64,000 nucleotides of DNA, taken from positions 142,253 to 206,252 of the forward strand of contig CEFQ01000010.1 of NCBI GenBank assembly GCA_900068845.1, given 5' to 3'. Each line of letters starts with the position of its first letter. The stretch's first letter is position 1. Position numbers and translations under genes: made by a program. Source of the DNA: Enterobacter ludwigii (GTDB taxonomy: Bacteria; Pseudomonadota; Gammaproteobacteria; Enterobacterales; Enterobacteriaceae). The notes under the pieces were generated by a model. The model searched no databases, was not told where the DNA came from, and worked only from the letters and a program-made list of their open reading frames with translations. This document shows, one piece after another, positions 49,685 through 59,874 of the stretch.

Positions 49685-51664
49685 ATGAGCTATCAGGTAC
49701 TTGCGCGAAAATGGCGTCCCCAGGCCTTCGCTGACGTAGTCGGTCAGGAACATGTGCTGACTGCGCTGGCCAACGGATTGTCACTGGGACGAATCCATCA
49801 TGCTTATCTCTTTTCCGGCACCCGCGGCGTTGGGAAAACCTCGATCGCCCGTCTGCTGGCGAAGGGCCTTAACTGTGAAACCGGTATCACTTCGACGCCA
49901 TGCGGGCAATGTGATAACTGCCGCGAAATCGAGCAAGGTCGCTTTGTCGATCTGATTGAGATCGATGCTGCGTCACGCACCAAAGTTGAAGATACGCGCG
50001 ATCTGCTTGATAACGTGCAATACGCGCCGGCGCGCGGTCGCTTCAAGGTCTATCTGATCGATGAAGTGCACATGCTGTCGCGCCATAGCTTCAATGCGCT
50101 GCTCAAAACGCTGGAAGAGCCGCCATCACACGTTAAATTCCTGCTGGCGACCACCGATCCGCAGAAGTTGCCGGTGACGATCCTGTCACGTTGTCTGCAA
50201 TTCCATCTCAAAGCGCTCGACGTTGAGCAAATTCAGCAGCAGCTGGCGCATGTATTGCAGCAGGAGCAAATTGCCGCTGAACCGCGTGCGCTACATCTGC
50301 TGGCGCGCGCCGCGGATGGCAGTATGCGTGATGCGCTCAGTCTGACCGACCAGGCCATTGCCATGGGGCAGGGCAGCGTCACGCGTGACACCGTGGCGCA
50401 AATGCTCGGCACGCTTGACGATGAACAGCCGCTGGCATTGATTGAGGCGCTGGTGGAGGGGCAGGGTGAACAGGTGATGGAGCTGCTGAATCAGGCCGCA
50501 TCGCGTGGTGTTGAGTGGGAAGCGCTGCTGGTAGAGATGCTGCGTTTACTGCACCGCATTGCGATGGTACAGCTGTTGCCGAGCTCGCTCAGCGAGGACG
50601 ATCTCAGCCAGGCCGATCGTCTGCGCGAATTAGCGCGCGTGCTGCCACCGGCCGACGTGCAACTCTATTACCAAACGTTGTTGATGGGACGTAAAGATCT
50701 GCCGCTGGCACCGGATCGTCGCCTTGGCGTGGAAATGACTTTGCTGCGCGCGCTGGCGTTCCATCCGCAGGCGGCGATTGCAGAGTCGGTGGCGCGTCCA
50801 ACGTTGACGCCACAAGCCGCTCCGCCAGTCGCGGCGCCACAAACAACGCCGAAAGCCGCACCTGCGCCTGCTGCGCAGCCGCAAATGGCGCCGCCAGTCA
50901 ACGACGCGCCGCCCATGTCAGATGATTATCCTGACATGCAACCCGCGCCCGATGCGTTACCCGATTCCACCAGCCAGTTATTACAGGCGCGAACGCAGTT
51001 GCTGCGTCAGGGAGCCGGCAAAGCAAAAAAGAGTGAGCCGGCAGCGCGTTCCGCGCGGCCGGCGAATCCGGCGCTGGAACGTCTCGCTAGCGTCACAGAA
51101 CGTGTGCAGCAGCGTGCGTCTGAACCCGCGGTAAAAGCACCGGCAAAACCGGAAGCCTATCGCTGGAAAACTCAGCTGCCGGTTGAGGTTAAAGCGGAAC
51201 CGGTGGCGACGCCAAAAGCCTTGCGTTCCGCGCTGGAGCATGAGAAAACGCCTGAGCTGGCGCTGCGTCTGGCGGAAGAGGCGCAGCAGCGCGATGCATG
51301 GGCCGCAGAAATTGCGGCGCTGACGCTGCCGAAACTGGTGCAGCAGGTGGCGCTTAATGCGTGGAAAGAGGTGGGCGAAACCGGCATTACGCTGCATTTG
51401 CGCAGTAGTCAGCGCCACCTCAATTCTGCCTCTGCGAAGCAGGCGCTGACGGAAGCGCTGAGCCAGTCTGCCGGTCAGCCGGTTGAATTGACCATTATTG
51501 AAGACGATAATCCTACGGTATTGACGCCACTGGAGTGGCGTCAGGCCATTTATGAAGAGAAGCTGTCGCAGGCGCGGCAGTCGATCGAAAGCGATACCCA
51601 TATTCAGACATTGCGTCGATTCTTCGATGCCGATTTGGATGAAGAGAGTATTCGACCGGTGTGA
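49685..51664 (+). CDS. dnaX: DNA polymerase III subunits tau and gamma
   Basis: A 659-residue clamp-loader ATPase (tau; 643 in E. coli). Walker A is GTRGVGKT, the zinc module contains CGQCDNC, and the sensor SRC motif is in [11 protein letters not shown]. The middle, about 365-440, is an Ala/Pro-rich linker longer than in E. coli; the C terminus binds DnaB and the polymerase core. A frameshift signal at 51025 yields the shorter gamma form of 450 residues. ybaB and recR follow closely, forming the dnaX-ybaB-recR operon. Confidence 0.97.
   Translation: MSYQVLARKWRPQAFADVVGQEHVLTALANGLSLGRIHHAYLFSGTRGVGKTSIARLLAKGLNCETGITSTPCGQCDNCREIEQGRFVDLIEIDAASRTKVEDTRDLLDNVQYAPARGRFKVYLIDEVHMLSRHSFNALLKTLEEPPSHVKFLLATTDPQKLPVTILSRCLQFHLKALDVEQIQQQLAHVLQQEQIAAEPRALHLLARAADGSMRDALSLTDQAIAMGQGSVTRDTVAQMLGTLDDEQPLALIEALVEGQGEQVMELLNQAASRGVEWEALLVEMLRLLHRIAMVQLLPSSLSEDDLSQADRLRELARVLPPADVQLYYQTLLMGRKDLPLAPDRRLGVEMTLLRALAFHPQAAIAESVARPTLTPQAAPPVAAPQTTPKAAPAPAAQPQMAPPVNDAPPMSDDYPDMQPAPDALPDSTSQLLQARTQLLRQGAGKAKKSEPAARSARPANPALERLASVTERVQQRASEPAVKAPAKPEAYRWKTQLPVEVKAEPVATPKALRSALEHEKTPELALRLAEEAQQRDAWAAEIAALTLPKLVQQVALNAWKEVGETGITLHLRSSQRHLNSASAKQALTEALSQSAGQPVELTIIEDDNPTVLTPLEWRQAIYEEKLSQARQSIESDTHIQTLRRFFDADLDEESIRPV
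51009..51063 (+). promoter_or_regulatory. dnaX: Programmed -1 frameshift signal for gamma subunit
   Basis: All three known elements are present. An internal Shine-Dalgarno, AGGGAG (51009-51014), lies ten bases before the slippery heptamer A-AAA-AAG (51025-51031). A stem-loop follows: GCCGGC-A-GCGCG (51037-51048) with CGCGC-G-GCCGGC (51052-51063). After slipping, the ribosome reads GAG and stops at TGA (51034-51036), giving gamma of 450 residues. Confidence 0.95.
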
Positions 51665-51714
51665 ACATGCTGCCGCGCGTCAACTGCGCGCAGCCCCAGC
51701 AGAGAGAGAAAACT

Positions 51715-52044
51715 ATGTTTGGTAAAGGCGGATTGGGCAACCTGATGAAACAGGCCCAGCAGATGCAAGACAAAATGGCCAAAGTTCAGGAAGAGATCGC
51801 CGCGATCGAAGTGACCGGTGAATCAGGCGCTGGCTTGGTTAAAGTAACCATCAACGGTGCGCACAACTGCCGTCGTGTCGAAGTCGATCCTAGCTTGCTG
51901 GAAGATGACAAAGATATGCTGGAAGATCTGATCGCTGCGGCCTTCAACGATGCGGCACGTCGTATTGACGAAACCCAGAAAGAGAAGATGGCTTCCGTAT
52001 CGAACGGTATGCAGCTGCCACCTGGCTTCAAGATGCCGTTCTGA
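51715..52044 (+). CDS. ybaB: Nucleoid-associated protein YbaB/EbfC
   Basis: A 109-residue DNA-binding protein, the same length as in E. coli. It starts [20 protein letters not shown] and contains [19 protein letters not shown]. The family forms tweezers-like dimers that bind and compact DNA. GAGAGAGAAAACT precedes the ATG; a frame open from 51661 is rejected. Its stop overlaps the recR start (TGATG). Confidence 0.96.
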   Translation: MFGKGGLGNLMKQAQQMQDKMAKVQEEIAAIEVTGESGAGLVKVTINGAHNCRRVEVDPSLLEDDKDMLEDLIAAAFNDAARRIDETQKEKMASVSNGMQLPPGFKMPF

Positions 52045-52649
52045 TGCAAACCAGTCCACTGCTTGAATCTTTGATGGAGTCGTTGCGCTGTCTGCCGGGC
52101 GTTGGCCCAAAGTCGGCGCAGCGCATGGCTTTTCAGCTGTTGCAGCGCGATCGTAGCGGTGGCATGCGTCTGGCACAGGCTTTGACCCGCGCCATGTCGG
52201 AAATCGGCCACTGCGCCGATTGCCGTACCTTCACCGAGCAGGAAATCTGCACCATCTGCGCCAATCCGCGCCGTCAACAAAACGGCCAGATTTGCGTGGT
52301 GGAGAGCCCGGCTGATATCCACGCCATTGAGCAGACCGGCCAGTTTGGCGGCCGCTACTTTGTGCTAATGGGCCATTTGTCTCCGCTGGATGGCATTGGT
52401 CCGCAGGATATCGGGTTGGATCGGCTGGAGCAGCGTCTGGAGCGCGAAACGTTAACCGAAGTGATCCTCGCCACCAATCCCACGGTGGAAGGGGAAGCCA
52501 CGGCCAACTACATCGGCGAACTGTGCGGTCAATATGGCGTTGATGCTAGCCGCATTGCGCACGGTGTACCGGTCGGCGGTGAGCTGGAGATGGTCGATGG
52601 CACCACGCTGTCGCACTCGCTCGCCGGACGCCACAAGATTAAATTCTAA
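52044..52649 (+). CDS. recR: Recombination mediator RecR
   Basis: A 201-residue protein, as in E. coli. The helix-hairpin-helix [14 protein letters not shown], the zinc finger [16 protein letters not shown] and the Toprim domain ([29 protein letters not shown]) occur in order. With RecF and RecO it loads RecA on gapped DNA. Its ATG overlaps the ybaB stop by one base. Confidence 0.97.
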   Translation: MQTSPLLESLMESLRCLPGVGPKSAQRMAFQLLQRDRSGGMRLAQALTRAMSEIGHCADCRTFTEQEICTICANPRRQQNGQICVVESPADIHAIEQTGQFGGRYFVLMGHLSPLDGIGPQDIGLDRLEQRLERETLTEVILATNPTVEGEATANYIGELCGQYGVDASRIAHGVPVGGELEMVDGTTLSHSLAGRHKIKF

Positions 52650-52655
52650 TCACTT

Positions 52656-52706
52656 GCCGATGTCTTCGCGGACATCGGCTTGAAATCCTCTGCTTCATCC
52701 CCATTT
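52656..52706 (+). promoter_or_regulatory. recR hairpin abutting the sigma32 promoter of htpG
   Basis: GCCGATGTC (52656-52664) pairs perfectly with GACATCGGC (52671-52679) just after recR. Its last base is the first base of CTTGAAA (52679-52685), which with CCCCATTT (52699-52706) and a 13-base spacer makes a near-consensus sigma32 promoter for htpG. The hairpin has only a short T stretch, so termination is uncertain; the heat-shock promoter is convincing. Confidence 0.82.
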
Positions 52707-52751
52707 CTCTCTCAACGTATCATCAACAACCCCGATTCAGTTGAGGTAGCA

Positions 52752-54626
52752 ATGACCATGAAAGGACAAGAGACGCGTGGCTTCCAGTCAGAGGTAAAAC
52801 AACTTCTGCACCTGATGATCCATTCACTCTATTCAAATAAAGAGATTTTCCTGCGCGAGCTGATTTCCAACGCTTCAGATGCCGCCGACAAACTGCGCTT
52901 CCGCGCGCTGTCGACGCCCGATCTGTACGAAGGCGACGGCGACCTGCGTGTACGCATCTCGGTCAACCCGGAAAACCGCACGCTGACCCTCAGCGACAAC
53001 GGCATCGGTATGCGTCGTGATGAGGTGATTGAGAACCTCGGCACCATCGCCAAGTCCGGCACCAAATCTTTCCTCGAATCCATGGGTTCCGACCAGGCAA
53101 AAGACAGCCAGCTGATCGGCCAGTTCGGCGTTGGCTTCTACTCCGCTTTCATCGTGGCGGATAAAGTCACCGTGCGCACCCGCGCTGCCGGCGCCAAAGC
53201 CGATGAAGCGGTGTTCTGGGAATCTGCCGGTGAAGGCGAGTACACGCTGGCGGAGATTGAGAAGGCCGATCGCGGTACCGAAATCACGCTGCACTTCCGT
53301 GAAGGCGAAGACGATTTCCTCGATGCATGGCGCGTGCGTAACGTGATCAGTAAGTACTCCGATCACATCGCGCTGCCGGTTGAGATTGAAACTAAAGACG
53401 AAGAGAGCGGTGAAAGCAAATGGGAAAAGATCAACAAAGCCCAGGCGCTGTGGACCCGCAACAAGTCTGAGATCAGCGACGACGAATATAATGAGTTCTA
53501 CAAACATATCGCCCATGATTTCAGCGATCCGGCGATCTGGAGCCACAACCGCGTGGAAGGCAAGCAGGAGTACACCAGCCTGCTGTACATTCCGGCGCGT
53601 GCGCCGTTCGACATGTGGAACCGCGACAGCAAGCACGGTCTGAAACTCTACGTGCAACGCGTGTTCATCATGGACGACGCCGAGCAGTTTATGCCGAACT
53701 ATCTGCGCTTCGTGCGTGGCCTGATTGATTCCAACGACCTGCCGCTGAATGTGTCGCGTGAAATCCTGCAGGACAGCCGTGTTACTCAAAGCCTGCGTGC
53801 CGCACTGACCAAGCGTAGCCTGCAGATGCTGGAAAAACTGGCGAAAGACGATGCAGAGAAATATCAGCAGTTCTGGAAAGAGTTCGGTCTGGTGCTGAAA
53901 GAAGGCCCAGCCGAAGACAACGCTAACCAGCAGGCGATTGCCAAACTGCTGCGCTTTGCCACCAGTCAGAGCGAAGGCGCCGAGCAGACCATTTCGCTCG
54001 ATGATTACCTGAGCCGTATGGTGGAAGGTCAGGACAAGATTTACTACATCACCGCCGACAGCTATGCCGCCGCGAAGAGCAGCCCGCATCTGGAACTGTT
54101 CCGCAAGAAAGGCATCGAGGTGCTGCTGCTCTCCGATCGCATCGACGAATGGATGATGAGCTACCTTACCGAGTTCGACGGCAAAACCTTCCAGTCAGTG
54201 AGCAAAGCGGATGATTCGCTGAGCAAACTGGCCGACGAAGAGACCGACGAGCAGAAAGAAGCGGAGAAAGCGCTGGAGCCGTTCGTTGAGCGCGTGAAAT
54301 CCCTGCTGGGCGAGCGCGTCAAAGAGGTGCGTCTGACGCATCGTCTCACCGACACGCCAGCGATCGTTACCACCGATGCCAACGAAATGACTACGCAGAT
54401 GGCGAAGTTGTTTGCTGCGGCCGGTCAGGACGTGCCGGAGGTGAAGTACATCTTCGAAATTAACCCGGATCATACGCTGGTGAAACGCGTGGCCGATACG
54501 CAGGATGAAACGCACTTTGCCGAATGGGTGGAGCTGCTGCTTGATCAGGCGTTGCTGGCCGAGCGCGGTACGCTCGACGATCCGAACCAGTTTATCCGTC
54601 GCATGAACCAGCTGCTGACGGCATAA
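52752..54626 (+). CDS. htpG: Molecular chaperone HtpG (Hsp90)
   Basis: A 624-residue cytoplasmic Hsp90. The N-terminal GHKL ATPase domain contains [21 protein letters not shown] and [11 protein letters not shown]; the middle domain and C-terminal dimerisation domain follow. Two in-frame ATGs are close: 52752 has GAGG five bases upstream and is preferred; 52758 matches the published E. coli N terminus [10 protein letters not shown] sigma32 promoter explains heat induction. The frame open from 52680 overlaps the promoter and is rejected. Confidence 0.97.
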   Translation: MTMKGQETRGFQSEVKQLLHLMIHSLYSNKEIFLRELISNASDAADKLRFRALSTPDLYEGDGDLRVRISVNPENRTLTLSDNGIGMRRDEVIENLGTIAKSGTKSFLESMGSDQAKDSQLIGQFGVGFYSAFIVADKVTVRTRAAGAKADEAVFWESAGEGEYTLAEIEKADRGTEITLHFREGEDDFLDAWRVRNVISKYSDHIALPVEIETKDEESGESKWEKINKAQALWTRNKSEISDDEYNEFYKHIAHDFSDPAIWSHNRVEGKQEYTSLLYIPARAPFDMWNRDSKHGLKLYVQRVFIMDDAEQFMPNYLRFVRGLIDSNDLPLNVSREILQDSRVTQSLRAALTKRSLQMLEKLAKDDAEKYQQFWKEFGLVLKEGPAEDNANQQAIAKLLRFATSQSEGAEQTISLDDYLSRMVEGQDKIYYITADSYAAAKSSPHLELFRKKGIEVLLLSDRIDEWMMSYLTEFDGKTFQSVSKADDSLSKLADEETDEQKEAEKALEPFVERVKSLLGERVKEVRLTHRLTDTPAIVTTDANEMTTQMAKLFAAAGQDVPEVKYIFEINPDHTLVKRVADTQDETHFAEWVELLLDQALLAERGTLDDPNQFIRRMNQLLTA

Positions 54627-54644
54627 ACCGCACCAAACTCGAAG

Positions 54645-54672
54645 GGTCGCCATTCATGGCGACCTTTTTTTT
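54645..54672 (+). terminator. htpG terminator carrying the GGTCGCCAT palindrome
   Basis: GGTCGCCAT (54645-54653) and ATGGCGACC (54656-54664) form a perfect 9-bp stem, followed by a run of eight T. The same palindrome recurs at 59835 and, degenerate, at 63789. Confidence 0.92.
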
Positions 54673-54680
54673 ATCTGCTT

Positions 54681-55550
54681 TTATATCTGCGCCTGATCCC
54701 GCAACCAGTCGCGAAACAACGTAATCTCTGCATCGTGTTGACGCGAAATCTTGGTCATCATCAGGGTGGCGCGATCGACACGCACAAAGCCCAGCGGCGC
54801 TATTAACGTCCCGTCATTCAACTCCTGACGCACCAACAAGCGCGGCGCCATAATGACCCCCAAACCATTTCTCGCCGCCTGAATCCCTAACGTCAAATTG
54901 TCGAAATGCTTGCCGATCCAGAAATTGCCACGCGCATCGCTGGTTTTCGCCCATTCAGCCCACGCATGCAGCCGCGTATCGGCGTGCAGTAAAGGCAATG
55001 AGGCGAGATCCTGCTCGCTTTGAAAACGTGCCGCAAACTGCGGCGCGCACAGCGGGCCGATATAATCATCGCTAATTAACGTGACATCGATGTCATCATC
55101 CGGTGATTGCTCAGCGCTGAGGATCAGCACGTCGGTGTGCTCGCTGCGCAGTTGGTCGATCTCCACCAGCGGCTGAAACTGCACTTCAATATCGGGGTAG
55201 CGCTGATAAAAGCTGGCGATGCGCGGAATCAGCCATTGAGCAAGAAAGCTGGGCGCGCAGGAGACGCTGAGATGATGGCGCATGCCGGTACGAATGCTTT
55301 CGCAGGTGGTGGAGAGTTCGCTAAAGGCTTTCTGACAACTCACCAGCAGACGTTCACCGTGTGAGGTTAATTTGACGCGTCCATTGGTGCGCACAAACAG
55401 TGGCTTTCCCATCCAGCTTTCCAGCTGCCGAACCTGATGGCTGATGGCGCTGTGAGTCACATGCAGACGCTCGGCCGCAACGCTAAAACTGCTATACAGT
55501 GCCGCCTGATGGAAATAGTGCAGTGCCCGTAACGATGGAAGCGCGGTCAT
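54681..55550 (-). CDS. LysR-family transcriptional regulator
   Basis: A 289-residue LysR regulator of the GcvA/AmpR-like branch. The winged helix-turn-helix is FHQAALYSSFSVAAERLHVTHSAISHQVRQLE, and the effector domain runs from about residue 90 (HHLSVSCAPSFLAQWLIPRIASF). No partner metabolite can be deduced. It is divergent from an unknown 272-residue protein, its most likely target. The 187-base gap contains CTAAC (55572-55576) and GTCAG (55584-55588), a weak candidate dyad. This pair is inserted between htpG and adk compared with E. coli. Confidence 0.9.
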   Translation of the reverse strand: MTALPSLRALHYFHQAALYSSFSVAAERLHVTHSAISHQVRQLESWMGKPLFVRTNGRVKLTSHGERLLVSCQKAFSELSTTCESIRTGMRHHLSVSCAPSFLAQWLIPRIASFYQRYPDIEVQFQPLVEIDQLRSEHTDVLILSAEQSPDDDIDVTLISDDYIGPLCAPQFAARFQSEQDLASLPLLHADTRLHAWAEWAKTSDARGNFWIGKHFDNLTLGIQAARNGLGVIMAPRLLVRQELNDGTLIAPLGFVRVDRATLMMTKISRQHDAEITLFRDWLRDQAQI

Positions 55551-55737
55551 ACTCGTCCCCTGTGTAAAAACCTAACAGGGATTGTCAGTTTATATCATTT
55601 TAATGTCCAGCCGCATTGGCCTAACCTCTCCCCCTGATTATGGCGGGTTGACGGCTCAGCCTCTCTGTGTCGTGTGCCGAACCTCATTGCCACGCTTCAC
55701 CTCCCACACAGCACAATAACAAGAGAAATATCACGCG

Positions 55738-56556
55738 ATGGCTCCACAACTGGCTACTGCGGCGCGCGATAAGCTTCGCGGCTTGCTTTCCCGTCATTAC
55801 CGGCTTGAAAATTACGATCTCTTCTTTGCGCCTTCATTGCACATCGCTCGGGTACTGCTCTCCCAGTTATTTCTGCGTCAGGAGCAGGCGCGCAATCACA
55901 CGCGTTACGCCTCACATCATCCGGTGAGCGAACTCAACGTGCTACCTGCTTTGCCGATGACGGCAGGTAACATTGCCCTGGTGGATCATGTCGATATGCA
56001 GCAAGGCCGCGTTAAGACGCTGAGCGAATGCCAGAGCCAGGGCGTGACTGATGCATCGGAGTCGTTTGCCACCCAATTGCATAAACGCCTGGTGAGCGAT
56101 GCGCGGCTTTTTGTGGCACGGCTTGATCGTCATGCCGCGTTATGTAGTGATCTGGTGTTGATCGCCCTGCGCACCGCGGATTTCAGTACGCTGGTGCGCA
56201 GTGAATTGCGACTGTTTGAGCAAGGATTAGCGCTGGGCGCGGGACCAGAACAGGCGCTGGCGATGATGGAGGATAGCGCATGGCGCCCCTTCAACATCGC
56301 CACAGTAGAAAGTATCGCGCTCGATTCGCCGATAATACTGCACTCCATTCAGCAACCCGGTTTGCCGTTTGCCCTTTTTCCTCTGCCGAATGGACTGAAT
56401 GCGCATCAACTGCCCCAGGATATGCAGGTTCTGCCCGATCAGGCGCGTTTACGCCTGCGCGCCAACGTGCGTGGCGGGGTCAACAAATACCAGAACGTGA
56501 CGCCCGCACTAAAAAAACGTCTGAAAGACGTGCTGATGCTTAGCCGTGATTCCTAA
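55738..56556 (+). CDS. Hypothetical protein divergent from LysR regulator
   Basis: I do not recognise this 272-residue product. It has no signal peptide or membrane helix, so it is probably cytoplasmic. It starts MAPQLATAARDKLRGLLSRH and contains a histidine- and aspartate-bearing stretch, ALVDHVDMQQGRV, and a basic C terminus (NVRGGVNKYQN, LKKRLKDVLMLSRD). Segments such as SLHIARVLLSQLFLRQEQAR suggest a helical N-terminal domain. Codon use is like the neighbours, so it looks long resident. The upstream site AAGAGAAATATCACGCG offers only a modest ribosome binding site. Confidence 0.72.
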   Translation: MAPQLATAARDKLRGLLSRHYRLENYDLFFAPSLHIARVLLSQLFLRQEQARNHTRYASHHPVSELNVLPALPMTAGNIALVDHVDMQQGRVKTLSECQSQGVTDASESFATQLHKRLVSDARLFVARLDRHAALCSDLVLIALRTADFSTLVRSELRLFEQGLALGAGPEQALAMMEDSAWRPFNIATVESIALDSPIILHSIQQPGLPFALFPLPNGLNAHQLPQDMQVLPDQARLRLRANVRGGVNKYQNVTPALKKRLKDVLMLSRDS

Positions 56557-56650
56557 AAACGGGCACTCTGCTGGTATTTACTGTCAAAGCAGGTCAAAGT
56601 AGACCTTTCATGGCGAGCGCGCCCGTTTCCTTGTGGTGTGCGGGTCATAA

Positions 56651-57352
<702 letters not shown>

Positions 57353-57361
57353 TGCGTTCTG

Positions 57362-57383
57362 GGGCCGGTTGTCCGGCCCTTTT
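57362..57383 (+). terminator. adk terminator
   Basis: GGGCCGG (57362-57368) pairs perfectly with CCGGCCC (57373-57379) over TTGT, followed by TTTT. Confidence 0.88.
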
Positions 57384-57473
57384 GCAGCAATTGCTTTCCC
57401 CTCCCACATTTTCCGCTACAATTTCCCCCTGATTTTGCATTCGACCCATTCGTTTCGACATCAAGGAAATACA

Positions 57474-58433
57474 ATGAGGCAAGAAAAGCCCGGGGTTCTG
57501 CTGGTTAATTTAGGCACACCAGACGCACCGACAACACCGGCGGTTAAACGCTATCTGAAACAATTCCTCGGCGATCCGCGCGTGGTTGATACACCGCGCT
57601 GGTTGTGGTGGCCGATTCTCAATTTCATCATCGTGCCATTCCGCTCACCGCGCGTTTCGAAACTGTATGCTTCCGTTTGGATGGATGAAGGCTCGCCGCT
57701 GATGGTGTTTAGCAAGCGTCAGCGTGAAGCATTGGCGCAGCGGCTGGATATGCCGGTTGAACTGGGAATGAGCTACGGAACGCCAAGCCTCGACAGCGCG
57801 CTGCAGCGCTTACTGGCGCAGGGCGTCACCAAACTTATTGTGCTGCCGCTCTATCCACAGTTCTCCTGCTCAACGGTGGCTGCCGTGTGGGATGGACTCG
57901 CTACCAGCTTCAAGCCGCTGCGTTCGCTGCCGGAAGTGGCTTTTATTCGCGATTACGCTGAGCATCCGGCCTACATCGCCGCCCTGAAAGCGTCGGTTGA
58001 ACGCTCGTTTGCGCAGCATGGTGAACCGGATCTGCTGGTGCTGTCTTTCCACGGCATTCCGCAGCGTTTCGCCAATGAAGGCGATGATTATCCGCTGCGC
58101 TGCAAAGACACCACCGATGCGCTGAGCGCCGCGTTAGGCATTGCGCCGCATAAGATCATGATGACCTTCCAGTCGCGCTTTGGTCGCGAGCCGTGGCTCA
58201 CGCCGTACACCGACGAAACCATGAAGAGTTTGCCGGCTAAAGGGATTAAGCACGTGCAGGTGATGAGCCCCGGCTTTGCCGCGGATTGCCTCGAAACGCT
58301 GGAGGAGATTAGCGGAGAGAACTGCGAGATCTTCCTGCATGCTGGCGGCGAAAAGTTCGAGTACATCCCGGCGCTCAACGACGATGCTGAGCACATTGAA
58401 ATGATGGTGCAGCTGGTCAACGCGCGCCGTTAA
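57474..58433 (+). CDS. hemH: Ferrochelatase
   Basis: A 319-residue enzyme (320 in E. coli) that inserts ferrous iron into protoporphyrin IX, the last step of heme synthesis. It starts [19 protein letters not shown]; the catalytic histidine is in [12 protein letters not shown], and the signature [17 protein letters not shown] contains the conserved aromatic and acidic residues. Heme made here is used by CyoB/CyoE. CAAGGAAATACA precedes the ATG; the frame open from 57369 is rejected. Confidence 0.97.
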   Translation: MRQEKPGVLLVNLGTPDAPTTPAVKRYLKQFLGDPRVVDTPRWLWWPILNFIIVPFRSPRVSKLYASVWMDEGSPLMVFSKRQREALAQRLDMPVELGMSYGTPSLDSALQRLLAQGVTKLIVLPLYPQFSCSTVAAVWDGLATSFKPLRSLPEVAFIRDYAEHPAYIAALKASVERSFAQHGEPDLLVLSFHGIPQRFANEGDDYPLRCKDTTDALSAALGIAPHKIMMTFQSRFGREPWLTPYTDETMKSLPAKGIKHVQVMSPGFAADCLETLEEISGENCEIFLHAGGEKFEYIPALNDDAEHIEMMVQLVNARR

Positions 58434-58439
58434 GGGTGT

Positions 58440-58475
58440 GGCAGAGAGTGTGATATCATTCTCTGCCTGATTTTC
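58440..58475 (+). terminator. hemH terminator
   Basis: GGCAGAGAGTG (58440-58450) pairs with CATTCTCTGCC (58457-58467), with one G-T pair, followed by TGATTTTCC. Confidence 0.7.
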
Positions 58476-58491
58476 CCTGACGGCACTCTCG

Positions 58492-59793
58492 ATGAAATTT
58501 CCCGGCAAACGCAAATCCAAACACTATTTCCCCGTCAACGCACGCGATCCGCTGCTGCAGGCTACGCAGCAAGAGCAGGAAGAGGGCAGTTGGGTGGTGG
58601 GTATCGATCAGACGCTGGTCGATATCGAAGCCAAAGTCGATGATGACTTTCTGCAGCGTTACGGCTTAAGCGCCGGTCACTCGCTGGTGATCGACGATGC
58701 TACAGCCGAGGCGCTCTACAATGAACTGATGCGCGAAGAGCTCATCAGTCATCAATTTGCCGGTGGCACCATCGGAAATACCTTGCATAACTACTCGGTG
58801 CTGGCGGATGACCGCTCAGTACTGCTGGGCGTGATGTGCAACAATATCCAGATTGGCGGCTACGCCTATCGCTATCTGTGCAACACCTCCAGCCGCATGG
58901 ATCTTAACTTCCTGCAGGGCGTTGATGGTGCGATTGGCCGCTGCTTTACGCTGATTGGCGAGCAGGGCGAACGTACTTTCGCCATCAGTCCCGGCTTGAT
59001 GAATCAGCTGCAGGCTAACAATATTCCGGAAGAGGTGATTGCGGGCGCGTCGGCGTTAGTACTGACCTCCTATCTGGTACGCTGCCAGCCGGGTGAGCCG
59101 ATGCCGGAAGCCACCTTGCGTGCCATCGAATATGCGAAGAAGCACAACGTGCCGGTGGTGCTGACGCTTGGCACTAAATATGTGATTCAGGATAACCCAC
59201 AGTTCTGGCGTGATTTCCTGCGCGACCACGTCTCGATTGTGGCGATGAACGAAGAAGAAGCGTTGGCGTTGACCGGTGAACAGGATCCGCTGCTGGCGTC
59301 CAATATGGCGCTGGATTGGGTGGATTTGGTGCTGTGTACCGCCGGGCCAACCGGATTGTACATGGCCGGTTTCACCGAAGACGAGTACAAGCGCAAAACC
59401 AACCATCCACTGCTACCGGGCGCGTTGGCTGAATTCAACCAATATGAATTTAGCCGCGCGATGCGTCACAAAGATTGCCAGCAGCCGCTGCGCATTTTCT
59501 CGCATATCGCGCCTTATATGGGCGGACCGGAAAAGATCATGAACACCAACGGCGCAGGCGATGGCGCGCTGGCGGCGCTGCTGCACGATATCACCGCCAA
59601 CAACTTCCACCGTCAAAAGGTCCCTAACTCCAGCAAACACGGCCGTGAATACCTGACGTACTCGTCATTGGCACAAGTGTGTAAATACGCCAACCGGGTG
59701 AGTTATCAGGTGTTGAACCAGCATTCACCGCGTCTGACACGCGGCCTGCCAGAGCGGGAAGACAGTTTAGAAGAGTCGTACTGGGATCGTTGA
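58492..59793 (+). CDS. gsk: Inosine-guanosine kinase
   Basis: A 433-residue PfkB-family kinase (434 in E. coli) that phosphorylates inosine and guanosine for purine salvage. It begins MKFPGKRKSKHYFPVNARDP. The family signature with the catalytic aspartate is NTNGAGDGALAALLHD, and GGTIGNTLHNYSVL is the substrate-side glycine motif. In E. coli the esterase gene aes lies between hemH and gsk; here they are adjacent, 58 bases apart. Confidence 0.97.
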   Translation: MKFPGKRKSKHYFPVNARDPLLQATQQEQEEGSWVVGIDQTLVDIEAKVDDDFLQRYGLSAGHSLVIDDATAEALYNELMREELISHQFAGGTIGNTLHNYSVLADDRSVLLGVMCNNIQIGGYAYRYLCNTSSRMDLNFLQGVDGAIGRCFTLIGEQGERTFAISPGLMNQLQANNIPEEVIAGASALVLTSYLVRCQPGEPMPEATLRAIEYAKKHNVPVVLTLGTKYVIQDNPQFWRDFLRDHVSIVAMNEEEALALTGEQDPLLASNMALDWVDLVLCTAGPTGLYMAGFTEDEYKRKTNHPLLPGALAEFNQYEFSRAMRHKDCQQPLRIFSHIAPYMGGPEKIMNTNGAGDGALAALLHDITANNFHRQKVPNSSKHGREYLTYSSLAQVCKYANRVSYQVLNQHSPRLTRGLPEREDSLEESYWDR

Positions 59794-59803
59794 TGATGGC
59801 ATC

Positions 59804-59854
59804 GGTGCGCATTAATGCGCACCTTACATCTTAGGGTCGCCATTTATGGCGACC
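59804..59854. repeat. Two palindromes between gsk and ybaL
   Basis: GGTGCGCATTAATGCGCACC (59804-59823) is a perfect 20-bp palindrome. Twelve bases on, GGTCGCCAT (59835-59843) and ATGGCGACC (59846-59854) repeat the stem seen after htpG. They lie between convergent genes and may terminate gsk and ybaL; neither has a long T run. Confidence 0.75.
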
Positions 59855-59874
59855 TGGCCAGGAACTAAACAAAT

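Noticed and set aside
52875..54089. 404-codon minus-strand ORF inside htpG
   Set aside because: Long, but antisense to htpG throughout; it is a by-product of strong codon bias in htpG, with no start signal or domain.
54161..54653. Minus-strand ORFs at the htpG 3' end as a regulatory antisense gene
   Set aside because: No promoter or start signal; the frames are shadows of htpG.
55565..55590. Definite LysR binding box
   Set aside because: The CTAAC/GTCAG arms have a mismatch and do not give the T-N11-A spacing cleanly, so it is mentioned only as a weak candidate.
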